A DNA stretch of 64,000 nt from JARRPM01 sp963765545 (GCA_963765545.1 CAVXWW010000009.1:682001-746000); one strand, 5' to 3'; positions 8,097-17,176 are shown, numbered from the stretch's first letter. Numbers and translations are program-made. The notes: a model not told the origin generated them from the letters alone.

Positions 8097-9701
8097 ATGC
8101 AACAAAACGATTTTGACGCGGTAGTAATTGGCGCGGGATTCTCCGGGCTCTATCAGGCGTATCGCCTGCGCGAGGCGGGTTTCACGTTGCAGGGCTTTGA
8201 ATCCGCGCCGGACGTAGGAGGTACCTGGTACTGGAACTGCTACCCGGGCGCGCGGGTCGATTCGCCGTCAATGGTTTACCAGTACTGGTTCTCGGACGAG
8301 CTATTGGCCGAGTGGGGCTGGAGCGAGCGCTACTCGCCGCAGCCGGAGCTGATGCGCTACTTTGCGCATGTCGCTGATCGTTTTGACCTCAGGCGTTGCT
8401 TTCGTTTCAACACACGCGTCGAAACAGCGCACTGGGATGAGGATGCAGGCCGCTGGACGATTGGGACGGACCAGGGCGATAGCATCACTGCGCGCTACCT
8501 GATCTGTTGCAGCGGCATTCTCTCGGCACCGCAGGTGCCCCCGTTCCAGGGACACGAGGCTTTCTCCGGCCGTATCGTGCATACCGCAAGGTGGCCGCAA
8601 GAGGGGATGGACCTTACCGGGAAGCGGGTGGGCGTCGTCGGCACCGGGGCTACCGGCATACAGGTCATCCAGACAATCGCGGAGCAGGTGGAGAAACTGG
8701 TAGTGTTCCAGCGCACACCGCCGTTTCCGGTAGCGATGAGAAATCCGACATACGACGATGCGGATCGTGAAGCCTGGCGCGCCCGGTTTCCCGAATTGCG
8801 CCAGCAAGTGAATCACACCTTCAGCGGCTTTGAGTGGGACGCGATATATGAGCCGGGCGAATGGAGTGGGCTGACCACCCAACAGCGGCGCGACACAATG
8901 GAGAGCCTGTGGGCGGACGGCTCGCTCAGGTTCTGGGTCGGTGCCTGCGAGGAAGTGCTGATGGATGAATCGGTGAATGCCGAGTTCGCGGAGTTCGTGC
9001 GCGAGAAGATCCGCGCGCGGGTGCACGATCCGGAGCTGGCCGAGAAGCTGCTGCCGCGTGGGCTGTATGGCATTTCACGCGTGCCGCTTGAAAATGGTTA
9101 CTTCGACGCCTTCAACCGTGACAACGTCGAACTGGTGGACGTTCGGGAAACGCCGATCGAGCGTTTCAGCGCGGATGGGCTGGTGGTTGACGGGCATGAG
9201 TACCCGCTCGATGTAGTCGTGCTGGCGACGGGCTTCGACGCCGGCACCGGGGCCCTCACGCGCATCGACATTCGCGGCCGCGACGGTATCTCGCTGGCCG
9301 ACTCCTGGCACCATGATTTGCGCTCCACCATGGGTCTGCAGGTCCACGGGTTTCCTAATATGTTCACGGTGTCCGGCCCATTGGCGCCGGCCTCGGCGCT
9401 GTGTAACGCGGCAACCTGCCTGCAACAGCAGGTCGATTGGGTGTGCGACTGTATTGTCGCTCTGCGCAGCAGCGGCAAATCGGTGATAGAGCCGAGCGCG
9501 GAAAAGGAAGAAGAATGGGTCAGCCAGCACGATGAACTCGTGGCTGAAACGCTGTTCACTCGAAACAACTCCTGGTACACAGGGGCGAATGTCGAGGGCA
9601 AGCCACGCCGTTTCCTGTCCTATCCCGGCGGGGTTGATGTGTACTGGCAGCTATGCGAAGACCTTCGGGTCAACGGCTACCCGGGCTTCGATATCACCTG
9701 A
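8097..9701 (+). CDS. Baeyer-Villiger monooxygenase (flavin-containing, cyclohexanone-monooxygenase type)
   Basis: 534 residues; NADPH- and FAD-dependent enzyme that inserts oxygen next to a ketone to give an ester or lactone. Seen in order: the FAD Rossmann motif GAGFSG (12-17), the family segment GGTWYWNCYPGARVDSPS near 41-58, the BVMO fingerprint FSGRIVHTARWP (about 156-167, matching FxGxxxHTxxWP), and the NADPH Rossmann motif GVVGTGATG (about 178-186). The length is normal for type I BVMOs. The start ATG is the first in frame. The substrate is unknown; cyclic ketones, steroids or aryl ketones are all accepted by relatives. The stop is followed within 3 bases by an IS6 mini-element. Confidence 0.95.
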   Translation: MQQNDFDAVVIGAGFSGLYQAYRLREAGFTLQGFESAPDVGGTWYWNCYPGARVDSPSMVYQYWFSDELLAEWGWSERYSPQPELMRYFAHVADRFDLRRCFRFNTRVETAHWDEDAGRWTIGTDQGDSITARYLICCSGILSAPQVPPFQGHEAFSGRIVHTARWPQEGMDLTGKRVGVVGTGATGIQVIQTIAEQVEKLVVFQRTPPFPVAMRNPTYDDADREAWRARFPELRQQVNHTFSGFEWDAIYEPGEWSGLTTQQRRDTMESLWADGSLRFWVGACEEVLMDESVNAEFAEFVREKIRARVHDPELAEKLLPRGLYGISRVPLENGYFDAFNRDNVELVDVRETPIERFSADGLVVDGHEYPLDVVVLATGFDAGTGALTRIDIRGRDGISLADSWHHDLRSTMGLQVHGFPNMFTVSGPLAPASALCNAATCLQQQVDWVCDCIVALRSSGKSVIEPSAEKEEEWVSQHDELVAETLFTRNNSWYTGANVEGKPRRFLSYPGGVDVYWQLCEDLRVNGYPGFDIT

Positions 9702-9704
9702 GAA

Positions 9705-9906
9705 GGTACTGACAGGTAGTGCCAAGTAAACTCGCTGAACGGGGTATCACTGTTAGTCGCGAAGCGATCCGTCACTGGTACCCAAAGCACTTGCTTCGCT
9801 CATGGGGCAGGCTCTGTATCAAGTTCGGAACTATCTACGCTCGACGGTTAAAGCGTAAGCATCTGTTTGAATTTGTATTGAATCAGGCAGTTAACTTGTC
9901 AGTACC
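9705..9906 (+). mobile_element. IS6-derived mini-element, both terminal inverted repeats present
   Basis: A 202-base unit bounded by GGTACTGACAGGTAGTG and its inverted counterpart GTTAACTTGTCAGTACC. Inside is a scrap of the transposase (AERGITVSREAIRHW, then CIKFGTIYARRLKRK) interrupted by the 36-base insert at 9779-9814. The gene has lost its start and its whole catalytic part. The layout is that of a MITE-like deletion derivative that could be moved in trans. Confidence 0.85.
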
Positions 9907-9957
9907 CGGAGAAGGCCGAACCTGTGCAGTAAGCGGAACTAACAATCTGTTTCTGTG

Positions 9958-10026
9958 GATTAATGACCAATTCGCCATGCACAGGTAGATCTATACGATC
10001 GGAGGCTTTAATTTGCCAACACCATA
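9958..10026 (+). repeat. Two IS end scraps in tandem
   Basis: Contains AATTCGCCATGCACAGG, the end of the integrase-like repeat family found at several other places in the window. It is followed by TTTAATTTGCCAACACC, which resembles an IS6 right end. They lie just upstream of the DUF418 gene and may have replaced its native promoter. Confidence 0.5.
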
Positions 10027-10046
10027 GATTCCTTTAAGCTTGTTCG

Positions 10047-11249
10047 ATGACTAAATCAGCAAATACACGCATTGATGTTATCGATGCCATTCGCGGGTTC
10101 GCCGTGCTCGGCATATTATTAGCCAATATACAGAGCTGGAGCGCTTACAAGTTCCTGCCATTTACAGAACTGGCTGAACTGCCTTACTACTCCATGGATG
10201 CTTCCCTTTACTGGTGGAATACCTTCCTGGTTGATAGCAAGTTCTACGCAATATTCTCCCTGCTCTTCGGTGTGGGTTTTGGTCTCCAATGGGAGCGCAA
10301 GCAGGACCAGGCGAACACATTTTTGCCTACGTACCGGCGGCGCACGGCTTTCCTTCTGCTGTTTGGATTCCTCCACATGCTGCTCTGGTCCGGCGACATC
10401 CTGATGCTTTATGCGATGCTCGCTTTCATCATGATTGCTTTGCGTGAGCTTTCACCGCGGGCCCAACTCCAATCCGGGGTGGCGCTGATGTTTTTCTTTC
10501 TGCTTTCGCACATCGCGGCCCTCGTACTGGGAGAGCAGCAAACCGTCGGTGGAGCGCTTGCGCATAAAACCTATCCCGATATGAGCGGGGAAGCGGTTGT
10601 CGCCGCCTTTGCTTCCGACTCCTGGACGAAAATCTTTGAAGTTAATCTGCACAATGTTTATTGGCGCTGGCATGACTTCTTGCCTAATGGACGCATCAGC
10701 CGGGTACTTGGTTTCTTCCTGATCGGCTGTTACCTGGCGCGTTCAGGCTTTTTTACCGGCGCGGCGCGCAGGGCTTCGACCCTGCTCATCTGTTTGCTCA
10801 GTGGCATCGCTATGACTCTGGCCGCTATGCATATGGGACTTTCGATGAGCTCGTGGGCGCGGGACCCGATGGACCTGGTCAGCAAGCAGCTTTATGTATT
10901 GGGACAGCTGTTGATGGCACTGGGCTATATGTCCGCACTGGCGCTCGCCTTTGAAACACGCCTTGGCCGACGGCTGATGCAGCCCCTGACACTGATCGGC
11001 CGCACGGCATTTACCAGTTACCTGGGCCAGACTGTGATCGGCGTAGGCATTTTTTATGGAGTGGGCATGGGCCGAATCGCGACACTGGGGCTGGCCCAGT
11101 TGAGTGTTCTCGCCCTGGCCATCTACGCGTTGCAGGTCGTTTTTGCCAGTACCTGGTTACGGTATTTCAGGCAGGGGCCGGTGGAGTGGGCCTGGCGTTG
11201 CCTTACAGCCAAGAAACTGCTGTCCAACCGACGCAACGTCGCCGGCTAG
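10047..11249 (+). CDS. DUF418 family membrane protein (YeiB-like)
   Basis: 400 residues. The N-terminus has the family hallmark RIDVIDAIRGFAVLGILLANI, and the rest has about eight to ten hydrophobic helices with FAIFSLLFGVGFG-like and RRTAFLLLFGFLHMLLWSGDIL segments typical of DUF418. The C-terminal TSYLGQTVIG segment is also characteristic. The family is annotated as an inner-membrane transporter-like or acyltransferase-related protein of unknown function. No clear Shine-Dalgarno sequence precedes the ATG, and IS end scraps occupy the promoter region. The gene stands alone between IS relics. Confidence 0.88.
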   Translation: MTKSANTRIDVIDAIRGFAVLGILLANIQSWSAYKFLPFTELAELPYYSMDASLYWWNTFLVDSKFYAIFSLLFGVGFGLQWERKQDQANTFLPTYRRRTAFLLLFGFLHMLLWSGDILMLYAMLAFIMIALRELSPRAQLQSGVALMFFFLLSHIAALVLGEQQTVGGALAHKTYPDMSGEAVVAAFASDSWTKIFEVNLHNVYWRWHDFLPNGRISRVLGFFLIGCYLARSGFFTGAARRASTLLICLLSGIAMTLAAMHMGLSMSSWARDPMDLVSKQLYVLGQLLMALGYMSALALAFETRLGRRLMQPLTLIGRTAFTSYLGQTVIGVGIFYGVGMGRIATLGLAQLSVLALAIYALQVVFASTWLRYFRQGPVEWAWRCLTAKKLLSNRRNVAG

Positions 11250-11288
11250 CAAAGCGCTACTCGGTACGGTATCAATGCAATGAACCAT

Positions 11289-11540
11289 CCCCACTAAGTT
11301 AAGTCACCGATGTCACTAAAATGGGCGGATGAATATATAACCGCCATCGATTTCCACCCGACATCATATCTTACGTCGTACCCAAAGCAATTCGTGGGGC
11401 AGGCTCTCTGGCTGTACTATCGCTTCAATCTCAGCCACCGCCGGTGTGCCTGACGATTCAAATTAATGGCAAGCAGCATTACCTATGGCGAGCAGTCGAT
11501 AAGGGTGGCGAAACCGTTTACTGGAGTGAGAATCATATGG
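11289..11540 (+). mobile_element. IS6-type element relic
   Basis: Left end ACTAAGTTAAGTCACCG, the 28-base insert (CCCAAAGCAATTCGTGGGG) at its usual first position, then LYYRFNLSHR. A deletion joins this to the region coding INGKQHYLWRAVDKGGE. There is no right end and the frame is broken. Confidence 0.7.
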
Positions 11541-11643
11541 TAGATGCTATGCTGAATTGAAATGTCTGCTTTGCGACAGTCTGTCTTAGCTTTCTCGAGT
11601 ATCTTAAGCACACTCGTGAAGTATAATTAATGTAGGGACTTGT

Positions 11644-12607
11644 ATGAACAAGCCTTATATCGAACTTCACCCCAAAGACGACGTTCTCATCGCTTGCGGC
11701 GACATTCCTGCGGGTACTGACCTGACAGGTACGGTCCGGGCCGCCGCCGTTATAGCTGCAGGTCTTAAGGTATCACGGCGAACGATAGCCCGCGGCGCAC
11801 CTGTGCACCGTTACAACCAGGTGATCGGCTTTGCCACAGCGGATATCCAGCCTGGAAAGCACGTGCATACGCACAATTTGGAGATGGGTCAGGTAGAGCT
11901 TGATTACGCTTTCTGCCGGGACGCCAGACCAAGCGAGCGTGATCCCCGGCATCCCAACATTGCTCATGTCATTGTTGTTGGCCTGGGCTGCGAAATAAGC
12001 AACCTGGGCGATGTCCTCGGTGGTGCGCCCGGAGATTCCTATTCGATACAGGCTGAGGGTGGTACGCACAAGCTGGTGGAAAAAGTGACAGCGCGTATTG
12101 ATCAACCGTTGCCTGGGGTTAACGCCGTTCAGCGCGAGCCTGTACCTCTGGCCGAGCTCAAACTGGCTCTGCAGTGCGGTGGCTCTGCTGGTAGAGCAGG
12201 GCGGTACGACCAATCTGAACGAGGTTTACCTTTACGCGGAACCGGTCGAGGCGGGCAAGGGCCTGGTGTTCATGGATGCTCCCGCTTTCGACCCGGTGGG
12301 CGCCACCGCGCAAGTTGCCGGCGGCGCTAATCTTATGGTCTTTACCACCGATCGCGGCTCTGCCTTCGGCTGCAAACCGGCGCCGTCGATCAAACTTTCG
12401 GGAAGCACTTCCCTTTAAGAGCGTATGCCGGACGATATGGACATCAACACCGGGACTATCCTCGACGGCACTGAGACAGTGGAGCAGGTTGGTAGGCGGA
12501 TCTTCGAACGTATTATCGAAGTGGCTTCGGGTGAGTGCTCGAACAGTGAGGCAATGGGTTACGGTGAAGAGGAGTTCTGCCCCTGGGATATGGGCGTAAT
12601 GCTTTGA
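11644..12607 (+). pseudogene. UxaA/GarD-family (altronate/galactarate dehydratase type) pseudogene
   Basis: The N-terminus is a SAF domain (residues 1-90, with RGAPVHRYNQVIGFA and HTHNL), followed by the family segment LALQCGGS. After that the frame shifts by one near 12175. The C-terminus continues as VAGGANLMVFTTDRGSAFGCKPAPS and later MPDDMDINTGTILDGTETVE, both conserved in UxaA. An in-frame TAA at 12416-12418 replaces the Tyr expected in this family. About 320 codons remain of a usual 500, so internal stretches are also deleted. These enzymes dehydrate sugar acids in hexuronate use. This copy cannot make a working enzyme. An RBS-like tagggact precedes the ATG. Confidence 0.85.
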
Positions 12608-12639
12608 AGTGGTTTCAAAATGTACGCTGCCATTTTGTC

Positions 12640-12910
12640 AGAACCCAGAAAGATTCTGTCCGGGGTAGTTAGATTGGGTGCTCGCTGGCGTGATCTACTG
12701 TGGATAATCAGTTGTTGTTTCAGGAGTAGGTTCTCTGCGATGACAGAGCGATCACCGGCAGGTTTGGCCAGCTTGGCCAAGGTGGATAGTAGGTGACACG
12801 GCAGGTAAATAAAGTCTTTCATGCTGTCCGAGGGTAGTATCGAGCAGGGAAGTCCACAAGCGCTAACCTTCTGATATCATTGGCGAAGTAACAATTCGCC
12901 AGGGACAGGT
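12640..12910 (-). mobile_element. Integrase-like IS remnant (5' end of transposase)
   Basis: On the minus strand an N-terminal transposase piece starts at 12822 (MKDFIYLPCHLLSTLAKL, then VIAENLLLKQQLIIHSRSRQR). It is homologous to the pieces at 29645-30217 and 49375-49958. The element end (TAACAATTCGCCAGGGACAGG) directly abuts the truncated TetR gene at 12911. Everything downstream of about residue 60 is lost. Confidence 0.75.
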
Positions 12911-13447
12911 CTGGCCACCGCCGCGGGCTGCAGCCGCACCACGCCCTACCGGTATTTCAAGAACAAGGCGGATATACTCGCCGCCGTCCGCCAGTCAGGG
13001 TTCCAGCGCATGGCCGACGAGGCGGAGCGGGTCGCCCGCAACGAGCCCGACCCGGATCGGCGGCTGATCAAGCTGGCCCGTTCCTACCTGCGGTTCGCGC
13101 TTGACACGCCGGATGCCTATCGCGTGATGTACTCGGTGGCGCAGCACGACGAGCAGCGCTACCCTGAACTGGTAAAACAGATCAACCGCGCGCAGCAGCC
13201 CATGATGGACGCCGTACACGAGGCTGCAGCGAAGGGCTCAGTCGCTGGCGACCCCGTCAATATCATGCATGTGCTGTGGGCCGGGCTGCACGGGCTGATC
13301 TCCCTGCACCTGTCCGACAAGCTGCACCTCGGACGGGACATCGGGGAGTTGTCAGAAGTCATGATCCGCTCACTGGGCCGCGCCGTGGCCACCAAACCCT
13401 CATCTCAAGCGGCCGCACGCAGGCTGCAGGAGGCCTTAATACCATGA
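12911..13447 (+). pseudogene. TetR-family regulator lacking its first helices
   Basis: The open frame begins directly at the IS end with LATAAGCSRTTPYRYFKNKADILAAV. This is the second half of a TetR helix-turn-helix (recognition helix and the YxYFxxK signature). The remaining 145 residues are a TetR ligand-binding domain of the WHG/TetR_C type. The first 25-30 residues are missing, replaced by the IS fragment. The first usable ATG is at 13010, which would make only the ligand domain. The stop overlaps the start of the following hydrolase (ATGA), so the two were one operon. DNA binding is presumably lost. Confidence 0.85.
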
Positions 13448-14133
13448 TTGAACCCAGACCACCCAGCATTATGGCGATGGCCGGCGAGAGCCTGACGCCG
13501 TTCGAGTTGCCGCGGCTATTGGCCGCATCTCCCGCCCTGGCGCTGCAGTCCCGCGGCAGCGGGCAACCGGTCATGGTGCTACCCGGGCTGGGCGCGAGTA
13601 ATACGTCAACCGCGCCCATGCGCCGCTACCTGTCGTGGCTGGGCTACGACGTACAGGGCTGGCGATTGGGCCAGAACAGGGGCGATGTCGCCGGCATGCT
13701 ACCGCGGGTGGTCGAACAGCTCGAAGAGTTCCACGCGGACAGCGGCAGCCGGGTAAATCTCGTGGGGTGGAGCCTGGGCGGTGTGCTGGCAAGGGAGGCA
13801 GCCCGCGACAATCCAGCCCTGGTGCGGCAGGTCGTCACCATGGGCAGCCCGGTCGTCGGCGGCCCGAAATATACCAGCCTGGGCCGCATCTACGCGCGGC
13901 GCGGCCAGGATGTGGACGCGATAGCAGCTACCGTTGCCGCCCGTGAGAGCACACCGATCAACGTGCCCGTCACGTCCATCTATTCCAGGCGAGACGGCAT
14001 CGTCGGCTGGCAGGCCAGTATCGATCGGCGCACCCGCGGCGCAGAGAACATCGAGGTGTCCGCCACCCACTTTGGCCTCGGCTTTTCGCCGGCGGTCTAT
14101 AAAATCCTCGCGCAAAAACTCGCACAGCATTGA
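13444..14133 (+). CDS. Alpha/beta hydrolase (esterase/lipase type)
   Basis: 229 residues with an alpha/beta hydrolase core. PVMVLPGLGASNTS forms the oxyanion-hole region, GWSLGG near residue 110 is the nucleophile elbow with the catalytic Ser, and SATHFGL near the C-terminus supplies the likely His. A strong AGGAGG lies 10 bases before the ATG, and the ATG overlaps the stop of the upstream TetR gene, so the start is well supported. The TetR partner suggests it was a locally regulated detoxifying or catabolic esterase. Loss of the regulator's DNA-binding helices may leave it constitutive. Confidence 0.85.
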   Translation: MIEPRPPSIMAMAGESLTPFELPRLLAASPALALQSRGSGQPVMVLPGLGASNTSTAPMRRYLSWLGYDVQGWRLGQNRGDVAGMLPRVVEQLEEFHADSGSRVNLVGWSLGGVLAREAARDNPALVRQVVTMGSPVVGGPKYTSLGRIYARRGQDVDAIAATVAARESTPINVPVTSIYSRRDGIVGWQASIDRRTRGAENIEVSATHFGLGFSPAVYKILAQKLAQH

Positions 14134-14539
14134 GCACGGGCGCCAAACTGCTGGAGCATGGCCCGGGGCGGCCGCTGGCCAATGCCTCCTTCGCGATGCG
14201 GCCATAGGGACTGGCGTGTTACGCCCGGTATGATGACGATGTTACGAAAGGCTTGAGTCGGAATCCGTGTCGCAATGGTGGTTAAGCTGCGGGGAAACTA
14301 ACCGGAACCCGCTATCTCGCCACGATCCTGCTGGAACAGGTTTGCAAGGTGTTCCCGGTTGTAGCGGGTATGGTCTATCAGGGCTTACACATCGTGGTGA
14401 GAGAAAATCTCCACTATTCTGCCGGCGTCAGGCTCGCTGGAGCCTTACTTCTGCAGCACAAGATCCGCCGCAGACAGGCTCCCGGCCATCAACTCCCGCA
14501 CCACGCGCTCTATACCAAGCCGGCGGTACAACTGGACGG
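14134..14539. other. Gene-free stretch
   Basis: No complete gene is seen. On the minus strand about 14445-14525 there is a short run (RLGIERVVRELMAG, ending SAADLVLQK and a stop) that looks like the tail of a protein, but it is too short to name. The rest shows no conserved frame. Confidence 0.4.
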
Positions 14540-14645
14540 TTCATTACATTAATACTTTTCGAGAGTAATCTTGCTCTCCAAAAACCGCAACCATCAACTC
14601 TTTGATATCGTTGATGAAATTGCAGTTCGCCAGGGACAGGCACGA
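14540..14645 (-). repeat. Solo end of the integrase-like IS family
   Basis: Contains CTTTGATATCGTTGATGAAA followed by CAGTTCGCCAGGGACAGG, matching the element end next to the TetR remnant and the one at 18600-18680. No transposase sequence is attached. Confidence 0.6.
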
Positions 14646-14777
14646 CCGGGACCTGAATTTCATGATATCGTCCTGGTTCAGCATCTGGCGGAGGTTTGAG
14701 CTAAACTTTGATATGTGGGAAGCCGCCGGCTGGCGGACTACCCACCGGGTTGGAAAGCAATCGGGGGAAGGAGTGCA

Positions 14778-15422
14778 ATGGTGGCAGTCGCGTTTTCGAG
14801 GATCATCTTCCTGTTCACAGGCGTCCGGCAGCTTATACGGACGAAGTCGCCTGACCTGCATGGGCCGCTGCTACTGCTGCTTATCCTGAGCTTGCCGATA
14901 CAGGCGCAGGAGAAACAACCCTACATCCTGCTGGTCGCCGACCCGGATATGGAAAGCCCGATATTCCGCCACAGCGTGGTGCTGGTCGCCCCCCAGGATA
15001 ATGGTTCGGCGCTGGGTGTCATCCTCAACCGCCTCATACCATTTGAGCCAGGCAGCGACTACCAGGGGGACGAGTTGCTGCGCGACGCGGGCCCAATCCA
15101 CTTTGGCGGACCGGTCAACCCCGCGACACTGATTTTCCTGTTTCGTGCCGACTCCATGCCGGAAGGCTCAGTACACCTGTTCGCCGATGTCTACTTCAGC
15201 AGCGACAGGGAACTGCTGGCCGAACAGCTGGAGCGCCCCAGGAAGCAGTCCTTTCTGCAGATGTACGCCGGTTTCGCGGGCTGGGCGCCCGGACAGTTAC
15301 AGGCGGAAATCAGGCACGGAGGCTGGAGCGTGGTACAGGCGAACACGGAACTGGTATTCGAAAGAGACCGTGACTCGTTATGGCACCAACTCAGCCGGAA
15401 GCCGCGCGACAAATCGATCTGA
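14778..15422 (+). CDS. YqgE/AlgH family protein, exported form
   Basis: 214 residues. After a hydrophobic N-terminus (LLLLLILSLPIQAQ, probable signal peptide ending near residue 42) comes a DUF179 domain: ILLVADPDMESPIFRHSVVL, then GALGVILNR-like GSALGVILNRL, GPIHFGGPV, and YAGFAGWAPGQL near the end. All four are hallmarks of YqgE/AlgH. Cytoplasmic YqgE lacks a signal, so an exported version is unusual. The start at 14778 has GGAAGGAG five bases upstream. The function of the family is unknown; AlgH has been linked to alginate regulation in Pseudomonas. Confidence 0.88.
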   Translation: MVAVAFSRIIFLFTGVRQLIRTKSPDLHGPLLLLLILSLPIQAQEKQPYILLVADPDMESPIFRHSVVLVAPQDNGSALGVILNRLIPFEPGSDYQGDELLRDAGPIHFGGPVNPATLIFLFRADSMPEGSVHLFADVYFSSDRELLAEQLERPRKQSFLQMYAGFAGWAPGQLQAEIRHGGWSVVQANTELVFERDRDSLWHQLSRKPRDKSI

Positions 15423-15477
15423 GTGGGCGAGTCACGGCGTTACAATATTGAACAGCCCGCCCTGCTCGCTGAAATAA

Positions 15478-15618
15478 TGTGATAACTCCCTGCCGCCGTT
15501 ACCATTGACCGCCGAGCTCAACAAGCTGACGATCAAGATCGACCGCCCGCAGCTCTCTCCCGAGGCGATCAAGCAACTGGAGGAGGGTATGAAGAAGGTG
15601 GCCGCCGGGCGCGAGTAA
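15478..15618 (+). pseudogene. C-terminal remnant, possibly arylsulfatase
   Basis: An open tail without a start reads ELNKLTIKIDRPQLSPEAIK and ends KKVAAGRE before the TAA. This resembles the extreme C-terminus of bacterial arylsulfatases (KxTIxxxxPxLSPEE). Only about 45 codons remain. A stem-loop follows 25 bases after the stop, as for a real gene end. Confidence 0.45.
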
Positions 15619-15643
15619 ACAGCGCCTGACTGGTCATCCACGC

Positions 15644-15672
15644 GGGCCGCTCTCGAACGGGAGCGGCCCTTG
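15644..15672 (+). terminator. Stem-loop, candidate terminator
   Basis: GGGCCGCTC, an 8-base loop, then GAGCGGCCC and TTGC: a perfect 9-bp GC-rich stem right after the sulfatase-like tail. The T-run is short, so efficiency is uncertain. Confidence 0.65.
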
Positions 15673-15702
15673 CATTCGCCACCCACAAAAGGGCAAGACA
15701 CA

Positions 15703-15897
15703 ATGGCTGACATGGAGCAAATAGAACTCACCCGCCACCACGGACAAATCGTCAAGGACGTCGAGCACCTGCTGAAAAAGTATATTCGTATCATGGAGTG
15801 GGACGTGCCCGAGGCAGACGAGGGTAAAGCCCGGTCACTGGTCCTCGACGCCCTGCAAGATGCTGTGAAAGAGGTCGAGGCGCAAGTCCGGGAGTAG
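15703..15897 (+). CDS. Small conserved-looking helical protein
   Basis: 64 residues, highly charged and helical (LTRHHGQIVKDVEHLLKK near 8-25, then LDALQDAVKEVEAQVRE at the end). No family is recognised. It follows a stem-loop terminator and has a weak purine-rich site (AAAAGGGCAAG) before the ATG. A four-helix or coiled-coil adaptor is possible. It could also be a stand-alone piece of a larger gene. Confidence 0.5.
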   Translation: MADMEQIELTRHHGQIVKDVEHLLKKYIRIMEWDVPEADEGKARSLVLDALQDAVKEVEAQVRE

Positions 15898-16042
15898 CCA
15901 ATGAGAGCTCATCGCAGCCGCGCCAGGCCCCAGGACCTGTCCATTTTCGTCGAGCAGGTCGGATAGAACGGTGGTTTCGTCGTTATCTCAAAACTGATTG
16001 ATTGTTATATAGTTACGAAATCGCGACCCACAGGTGTCTTCC

Positions 16043-17176
16043 TCAGCCCTTTGGCTTGAGTTTCAGCAGCCTGCCCTGACTGTTGCGACGCTCATCCTCC
16101 AGTACCCAGATAGCGCCCTCGGGGCCCTCGGCAATCGCGCGTATGCGGGATCCCATCGCGTAACGCTCCACTTCGCGGGCGGATTCGCCATCGACTTCGA
16201 TGCGAACAATAGCCTGTTCACCCAGCGCGGCCGCCAACGCATTGCCGCGCCAGGCGCGGAAAAGTTTGCCTTCCAGGAAGGTCAGATCACCTGGCGAAAT
16301 GGCCGGATCCCAGCTGATGGCCGGTGCCAGGAATTCCGGCCGCGTACTGTGGTCAGGGATTTCTCGGAGGTCATAGTGATCGCCGTCTGAAACTTCCGGA
16401 TACCCATAGTTGCCTCCGCGGCGAATCAGATTCAATTCGTCGCCATGTAGCGGGCCCATTTCGAGAACCCACAACTGGCCGTCCAGGTCGAAGTCCATGC
16501 CCAGGGGGTTGCGGTGCCCCAGTGACCAGATCTCCGGGTAAACACCGATATCATCCACCAGCGGGTCCTGTGAAAAGTAGTCTGCGAAGGGGTTGTCATC
16601 CGGGATTGAACCGTCGTCCATAATCCGCAGCACCTTTCCGGCGTTGGACTGCATGTCTTGGGAAGGTGTAAATTTTTGGCGGTCACCGGAACTGATCCAC
16701 AGATAGCCGTCGTCATCGAGCAGCAGACGGTGGCCGTAGTGGCCATACCCGACCATCTTGGGGTATTGTCGCCACAAAACTTGCAGGTCGCTGAGCGTCG
16801 GGCGCTCGCCGGCCAGGTCCAGGGTGCCGCGGGCCACCGCCGCGCCACGTGTGTCGCCAGTGCCAGCTTCCACATAGCTGATGTAGATACTGCCGTTGTC
16901 GCCGAAATCAGGGTGCAGTGCGACGTCTCCGAGGCCGCCCTGGCCACCGTAATCGACATCTGGCATGCCGGCAATGGGTGTTTTTTCACCGTCCCGGGTG
17001 ACGATACTCAGCACCCCCTTCTTCTCGGTTATCAGCATGCGACCATCGGGCAGGAAGGCGATCGCCCAGGGTTCATCGAAGGCGGCGATCGATTCCACCT
17101 CGAAGGGCACGCCCTCCTGTGCGCGCGCAACGAAGGACAATACCAACGTGACCACTGCCAGAATACGTACGCTCAT
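16043..17176 (-). CDS. PQQ-dependent sugar dehydrogenase (Asd/YliI type), periplasmic
   Basis: 377 residues with signal peptide (ILAVVTLVLSFVARAQ). The six-bladed beta-propeller of soluble glucose/aldose dehydrogenases is clear: FDEPWAIAFLPDGRMLITEK, GGQGGLGDVALHPDF, the YGHYGHRLLLDDDGYLWIS strand, SLGHRNPLGMDFD and HGDELNLIRRGGNYGYPEVS. Relatives oxidise aldoses using PQQ and calcium. The ATG at 17176 has AGAGGG six bases before it. It is transcribed alone, 120 bases downstream of the next gene. No PQQ synthesis genes are in the window. Confidence 0.93.
   Translation of the reverse strand: MSVRILAVVTLVLSFVARAQEGVPFEVESIAAFDEPWAIAFLPDGRMLITEKKGVLSIVTRDGEKTPIAGMPDVDYGGQGGLGDVALHPDFGDNGSIYISYVEAGTGDTRGAAVARGTLDLAGERPTLSDLQVLWRQYPKMVGYGHYGHRLLLDDDGYLWISSGDRQKFTPSQDMQSNAGKVLRIMDDGSIPDDNPFADYFSQDPLVDDIGVYPEIWSLGHRNPLGMDFDLDGQLWVLEMGPLHGDELNLIRRGGNYGYPEVSDGDHYDLREIPDHSTRPEFLAPAISWDPAISPGDLTFLEGKLFRAWRGNALAAALGEQAIVRIEVDGESAREVERYAMGSRIRAIAEGPEGAIWVLEDERRNSQGRLLKLKPKG

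Noticed and set aside
9697..9914. Target-site duplication around the mini-element at 9705-9906
   Set aside because: GAGAA occurs on both sides but at different distances from the ends; no exact 8-bp duplication.
15703..15897. Interpretation of the small 64-residue protein as an antitoxin
   Set aside because: No DNA-binding motif and no toxin partner next to it.
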